8,634 nt of DNA, taken from positions 1 through 8,634 of the forward strand of contig JAPUKX010000106.1 in NCBI GenBank assembly GCA_027295435.1. The letters are read 5' to 3'. A program made the position numbers and the translations under genes. This document shows, piece by piece, positions 5,271 to 8,634 of this stretch; within the stretch, counting starts at the first letter, position 1; each line of letters starts with the position of its first letter. The notes beneath the pieces were generated by a model. It was not told the origin of the DNA, searched no databases, and saw only the letters and a program-made list of their open reading frames with translations. Source of the stretch: Planctomycetota bacterium. GTDB lineage: Bacteria > Planctomycetota > Phycisphaerae > Phycisphaerales > SM1A02.

Positions 5271-8153
5271 ATGACCAAGCCGCCGACCACCAACGCCCGC
5301 GAGCCCTCCCCCGCCCCACCAGCCGACGGCGAATACCCCTTCCGGTACACGGCACGGTTGGCAAACGTCATCGAGACACGCTGGCAGACCTACTGGGACC
5401 AGCACCACACCTTTGTGACACCCAACCCCGGCGATCCAGGCTTCGATTCGGACAAGCCCAAGTTCTATTGCCTGGACATGTTTCCCTATCCATCGGGGGC
5501 GGGGCTCCACGTTGGGCATCCCGAAGGGTATACCGCAACAGACATCATCAGCCGGTACAAGCGGATGACCGGCTGTAACGTTCTGCATCCAATGGGGTGG
5601 GATGCCTTCGGCCTGCCCGCGGAGCAATACGCCCTCCAGACCGGCGTGCACCCTGCCGAGACGACCCACAAGTCCATTGAGACCTTTCGCCGACAGCTCA
5701 AGCGGTTCGGGTTCAGCTACGACTGGTCGCGCCAGTTCGCCACCATCGATCCAGAGTATTACAAGTGGACGCAATGGATCTGGCTGCGCGCGTACCACGC
5801 GTGGTATGACGCGAAGGCGAACAAGGCGCGCCCGATCGAGGAGCTGACCGAGGAGTTTGCATCCGGCAATCGCAGGATTGAAATGAACCCCGATGCCTCA
5901 CTGGCAGCGGCAGGCGGGTCGTTTCAAGGACTCGTCATTCTGGAACACGGCAAGTCGTGGAAGCAATACTCGGCCGAGGAGCGACGCGCCATTCTGGACT
6001 CGTGGAGGTTGGCGTACCTGTCCCACCAATCTGTCAACTGGTGTCCGAAACTGGGCACCGCTTTGGCGAACGAGGAAGTGATTGACGGCAAGAGTGAGCG
6101 CGGCGGGTTTCCTGTCCACCGCAAGCCGCTTAGACAGTGGATGTTCCGCATCACCGCTTATGCCGAGCGCTTGCTGGCGGATCTCGATGGCCTCGAATGG
6201 CCGGACTCTACACTGGCCATGCAGCGCGAATGGATCGGCCGGAGCGAAGGCGCAGAAATTCAGTTCCAGCTTCGGTTTGATACACAGAACAACGACATTG
6301 ATGTGTACACCACTCGACCGGACACGATCTTCGGAGCCACCTATGTGGTGCTCGCGCCGGAACATCGACTGGTCGAGACGATCATCAGCAATCCAGCGAA
6401 TCACAAAGCCGCTGATCCCAACCAGGTTCATGACTATGTCGAACAAGCTCGGAGGCGTTCAGACGTGGATCGAATGGCCGAGACGAAGGACAAGACCGGC
6501 GTCTTCTCCGGCGGATATGCAAAAAACCCGGCAACGAACGAGTGGATTCCGGTCTGGGTGGCAGACTACGTCCTGATGGGCTACGGCACCGGCGCGATCA
6601 TGGCCGTGCCCGGCCAAGACCAGCGGGACTGGGACTTCGCCAAGGAGTTCGACCTGCCCATCATTCGCACCGTCAAGCCGCCAGCCGACTTTGACGGCGA
6701 AGCGTATCTCGGCGACGGGCCGGCCGTGAACAGTGGTTTTCTTGACGGCCTGAACGTCGCCGACGCGAAAACGAAAATGATCGAGTGGCTGGAGCGAACG
6801 AACCACGGCAAAGGCACGGTGCAGTTCAAGTTGCGCGACTGGTTGTTCAGCCGGCAGCGATATTGGGGCGAGCCGTTCCCGGTCGTGCTCGACGACAACG
6901 GCAACCACTACCCCGTCATGGAACCGACACTGCCCGTCAGATTGCCGCCGATGGATGATTACACGCCGCCGGAAACCGACGAGCCGCGGCCGCTCCTGGC
7001 CAAGGCGACCGACTGGGTCAACACCACCGCTGGCGAAGCGGGGGTCAGCCCGGACATTCTGCACCAGGAGACGCCGGTGCGCCGCGAGACCAACACCATG
7101 CCTAACTGGGCCGGCTCCTGCTGGTACTACCTCCGCTTCTGCGATCCGAGCAACGCTGATCGCTTCGTCGGCGCCGAAGCGGAGCGGTACTGGATGGGTG
7201 AGCGCGGCGTGGACCTCTACATCGGCGGCGCCGAGCATGCTGTGCTCCATCTACTCTACGCCCGATTCTGGCACAAGCTGCTGTACGACCTGGGCGAAGT
7301 GTCCACCCCTGAACCGATTGGCCGGCTCTTCCATCAGGGGCTGATTACCACGTTTGCCTATCAGCGCAATGACAAATCGCTGGTGCCCATCGATCAGGTC
7401 GAAGAGCGTAGCGAAGGGCGATTCATCGAGACCGCCACCGGCCAGCCCGTCACGCAGATCGTGGCGAAGATGAGCAAGTCGCTCAAAAACGTGATCAACC
7501 CCGATGACATCATCGCCCAGTACGGGGCCGACACCTTCCGCCTCTACGAGATGTACATGGGTCCCCTGGGGGCCAGCAAGCCTTGGAATCCACGTGACAT
7601 CATCGGGCCCTTCCGATTCCTGCAACGCGTGTGGCGTCTCGCCGTGGATGAACAGACCGGCAACCTGGCACTGCGCGCTGAACGTGATCCGAACGTCGAG
7701 CGGCAATTGCATCGAACCATCGCCAGGGTCGAAGGTGATATCGAGCGGCTGGCGTTCAACACCGCCATCGCCGCCCTGATCGAGTTCATCAACGTCGCCA
7801 CCATCGCCGGGGGCCTGACTCATGATCAATTTCAGCGCTTTGTGCTCCTCCTCGCTCCGTTTGCGCCACACATCGCCGAAGAGCTGTGGTGCCGGCTCGG
7901 CCACAAGGAATCGCTGGCGTACGAACCCTGGCCGGCCTTCGACCAGGCGATGCTCACCGAGAACTTTATCGAGCTGCCCGTGCAGCTTGGAGGCAAGGTA
8001 CGGGCCAAGATTACCATCCCCGCCGACGCCAACGTGAAGCAGATCGAAGCCGCAGCACTGGCCGATGCGAAGGTGACCTCATTGCTTGCGGGCAAGACCG
8101 TCCGCAAGGTCGTGGTGGTGCCCGGGAAAATCGTGAACATCGTCGCCGATTGA
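5271..8153 (+). CDS. leuS: Leucyl-tRNA synthetase
   Basis: LeuS, a class I synthetase, charges tRNA-Leu with leucine and hydrolyses mischarged products. The 960 residues exceed the usual bacterial length of about 860. The HIGH-type motif is HVGH (residues 80-83, in YPSGAGLHVGHPEGY) and KMSKS is at 733-737. The editing domain (about 312-520) keeps TTRPDTIFG (347-355) and YGTGAIMAVPGQDQRD (438-453), where the usual PGHD reads PGQD. GSCWYYLRF (615-623) and DLYIGGAEHAVLHLLYARFW (648-667) are typical. The anticodon-binding domain spans about 780-900, and the C-terminal tRNA-binding module begins VQLGGKVRAK. Residues 181-250 are an insert before NWCP, and SERGG (275-279) replaces the zinc-binding cysteines; both features recall Bacteroidetes-type LeuS. 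The first 20 residues are a low-complexity Pro/Ala-rich tail. The ATG at 5271 has no Shine-Dalgarno sequence. The leader hints at attenuation control. Confidence 0.97.
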   Translation: MTKPPTTNAREPSPAPPADGEYPFRYTARLANVIETRWQTYWDQHHTFVTPNPGDPGFDSDKPKFYCLDMFPYPSGAGLHVGHPEGYTATDIISRYKRMTGCNVLHPMGWDAFGLPAEQYALQTGVHPAETTHKSIETFRRQLKRFGFSYDWSRQFATIDPEYYKWTQWIWLRAYHAWYDAKANKARPIEELTEEFASGNRRIEMNPDASLAAAGGSFQGLVILEHGKSWKQYSAEERRAILDSWRLAYLSHQSVNWCPKLGTALANEEVIDGKSERGGFPVHRKPLRQWMFRITAYAERLLADLDGLEWPDSTLAMQREWIGRSEGAEIQFQLRFDTQNNDIDVYTTRPDTIFGATYVVLAPEHRLVETIISNPANHKAADPNQVHDYVEQARRRSDVDRMAETKDKTGVFSGGYAKNPATNEWIPVWVADYVLMGYGTGAIMAVPGQDQRDWDFAKEFDLPIIRTVKPPADFDGEAYLGDGPAVNSGFLDGLNVADAKTKMIEWLERTNHGKGTVQFKLRDWLFSRQRYWGEPFPVVLDDNGNHYPVMEPTLPVRLPPMDDYTPPETDEPRPLLAKATDWVNTTAGEAGVSPDILHQETPVRRETNTMPNWAGSCWYYLRFCDPSNADRFVGAEAERYWMGERGVDLYIGGAEHAVLHLLYARFWHKLLYDLGEVSTPEPIGRLFHQGLITTFAYQRNDKSLVPIDQVEERSEGRFIETATGQPVTQIVAKMSKSLKNVINPDDIIAQYGADTFRLYEMYMGPLGASKPWNPRDIIGPFRFLQRVWRLAVDEQTGNLALRAERDPNVERQLHRTIARVEGDIERLAFNTAIAALIEFINVATIAGGLTHDQFQRFVLLLAPFAPHIAEELWCRLGHKESLAYEPWPAFDQAMLTENFIELPVQLGGKVRAKITIPADANVKQIEAAALADAKVTSLLAGKTVRKVVVVPGKIVNIVAD

Positions 8154-8185
8154 GACAAAAGAGCGACGTTGAGGCTTTAGGACGT

Positions 8186-8219
8186 AAGAAGCCCATGGAC
8201 TGGAGTTCATGGGTTTCTT
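8186..8219 (+). terminator. Intrinsic terminator-like hairpin after leuS
   Basis: AAGAAGCCCATG (8186-8197) pairs with CATGGGTTTCTT (8208-8219) over twelve positions with a single G-U pair, around a 10-base loop. It starts 33 bases after the leuS stop. The T-rich segment is inside the right arm instead of after it, and the left arm is A-rich, so it could also work on the opposite strand. The ATG at 8209 lies inside this hairpin, which argues against it as a gene start. Confidence 0.55.
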
Positions 8220-8242
8220 CTCTGGAGGGACGCGAATCTCCT

Positions 8243-8270
8243 TTGGTTTCGTCAGTTCCGGCGGTACACT
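8243..8270 (+). promoter_or_regulatory. Promoter of the small membrane-type gene, leaderless
   Basis: TTGGTT (8243-8248) and TACACT (8265-8270) are 16 bases apart. Transcription would start at about 8277-8278, on the ATG of the following gene, and there is no Shine-Dalgarno sequence. The -10 hexamer is identical to that of the leuS leader promoter. Confidence 0.4.
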
Positions 8271-8277
8271 TACCATT

Positions 8278-8628
8278 ATGCGAACCGCCAGTGATTGGCG
8301 TGAGTTGTGCCGCTTTGATGATCTGTTGCAGGCTCGCGCGGTGGCCACCTCGGTCGCGGCGATGGAGTTCGACGTCCGCCTCTGCGCTGCAGCTGACCCG
8401 GCCGGTCAGGATGACGACGCCGGCCGGCCGCCATACGTCGTGGAGGTCGTTCACACCGACTGGCCGGACTTGGCCGAGGTGCTCGACGAGATCATCGACG
8501 AGCAACAGGAGTTCGATCTTCGGCTGGCGACCCGCGCAACCCATCGCGACGGACGACGAGTCATGGTCGTCATCATCCTCACCAGCGCCGCTGACATCTT
8601 GCTTCTACTCGGCCTGCTGGAGCTGTAG
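8278..8628 (+). CDS. Small uncharacterised protein, DUF2007-like, with C-terminal hydrophobic segment
   Basis: The 116-residue protein begins MRTASDWRELCRFDDLLQAR. I chose ATG 8278 because it follows a promoter-like sequence by 7 bases; the in-frame ATG at 8209 lies within the leuS terminator. The layout is an N-terminal helix with an F/W-rich start (about 5-30), an acidic loop (40-50), and a strand-helix segment PYVVEVVHTDWPDLAEVLDE (52-71). The pattern 'short strand, L/A-rich helix, EVL.E' resembles DUF2007 or prokaryotic signal-transducing domains, but the match is weak. Residues 95-114 are strongly hydrophobic (VMVVIILTS, then ILLLLGLLE) with one Asp, and could be a tail-type membrane helix, which leaves most of the protein in the cytoplasm. 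No catalytic motif is seen. It is separated from leuS by a terminator, so it is probably expressed on its own. Confidence 0.65.
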   Translation: MRTASDWRELCRFDDLLQARAVATSVAAMEFDVRLCAAADPAGQDDDAGRPPYVVEVVHTDWPDLAEVLDEIIDEQQEFDLRLATRATHRDGRRVMVVIILTSAADILLLLGLLEL

Positions 8629-8634
8629 GAGATC

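Noticed and set aside
5260..5273. AATGACG-type near-tandem repeat before leuS as an intergenic repeat element
   Set aside because: Only about two imperfect units, which is not enough to support a repeat family.
5253..5798. Long minus-strand ORF over the leuS start
   Set aside because: Antisense shadow of leuS with no recognisable motif.
6459..7250. 263-codon minus-strand ORF within leuS
   Set aside because: Long only because of GC-rich codon bias; the LeuS motifs on the plus strand are unambiguous.

Overview
The window is a GC-rich stretch of a bacterial chromosome and most likely comes from a planctomycete, perhaps a Phycisphaerae-like lineage. Three things point there. One is a secreted protein ending in a planctomycete-style dockerin-like tail (GVPDGCVDAFDL..LLAAW). 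The second is a leucyl-tRNA synthetase with a large insert and no zinc-site cysteines. The third is several genes that seem to start at or within a few bases of their transcription start instead of behind a Shine-Dalgarno sequence. This assignment is inference; no search was possible.

Layout, left to right. Positions 1-243 hold a possible divergent minus-strand gene running off the left edge, with a good promoter facing left. A SpoU/TrmH-family RNA 2'-O-methyltransferase (244-1083) overlaps a galactokinase gene (galK, 1080-2246) by ATGA. After a 3' hairpin comes a secreted dockerin-tailed protein of unknown function (coding frame to 3415), whose ribosome binding site and signal peptide lie in different frames. 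Immediately beyond its stop codon, on the minus strand, is a short remnant of a LOG-family (TIGR00730-like) protein (about 3420-3521). Then come folC (3644-5053), leuS (5271-8153) with an unusual leader, a terminator at 8186-8219, and a small protein with a C-terminal hydrophobic segment (8278-8628).

Most of the content is housekeeping: RNA modification, galactose phosphorylation, folate polyglutamylation and leucyl-tRNA charging. All main genes read rightwards. They look like a loose series of separate short transcription units and not one pathway operon; only the methyltransferase and galK are clearly coupled. No mobile element, CRISPR array, rRNA or tRNA is visible, and I see no new defence-type system.

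The points most worth checking are the leuS leader (promoter, 16-codon leaderless ORF, terminator-like hairpin and a competing pairing), the LOG-family gene remnant ending 5 bases from a neighbouring stop codon, and the apparent one-base frameshift at the start of the secreted protein.
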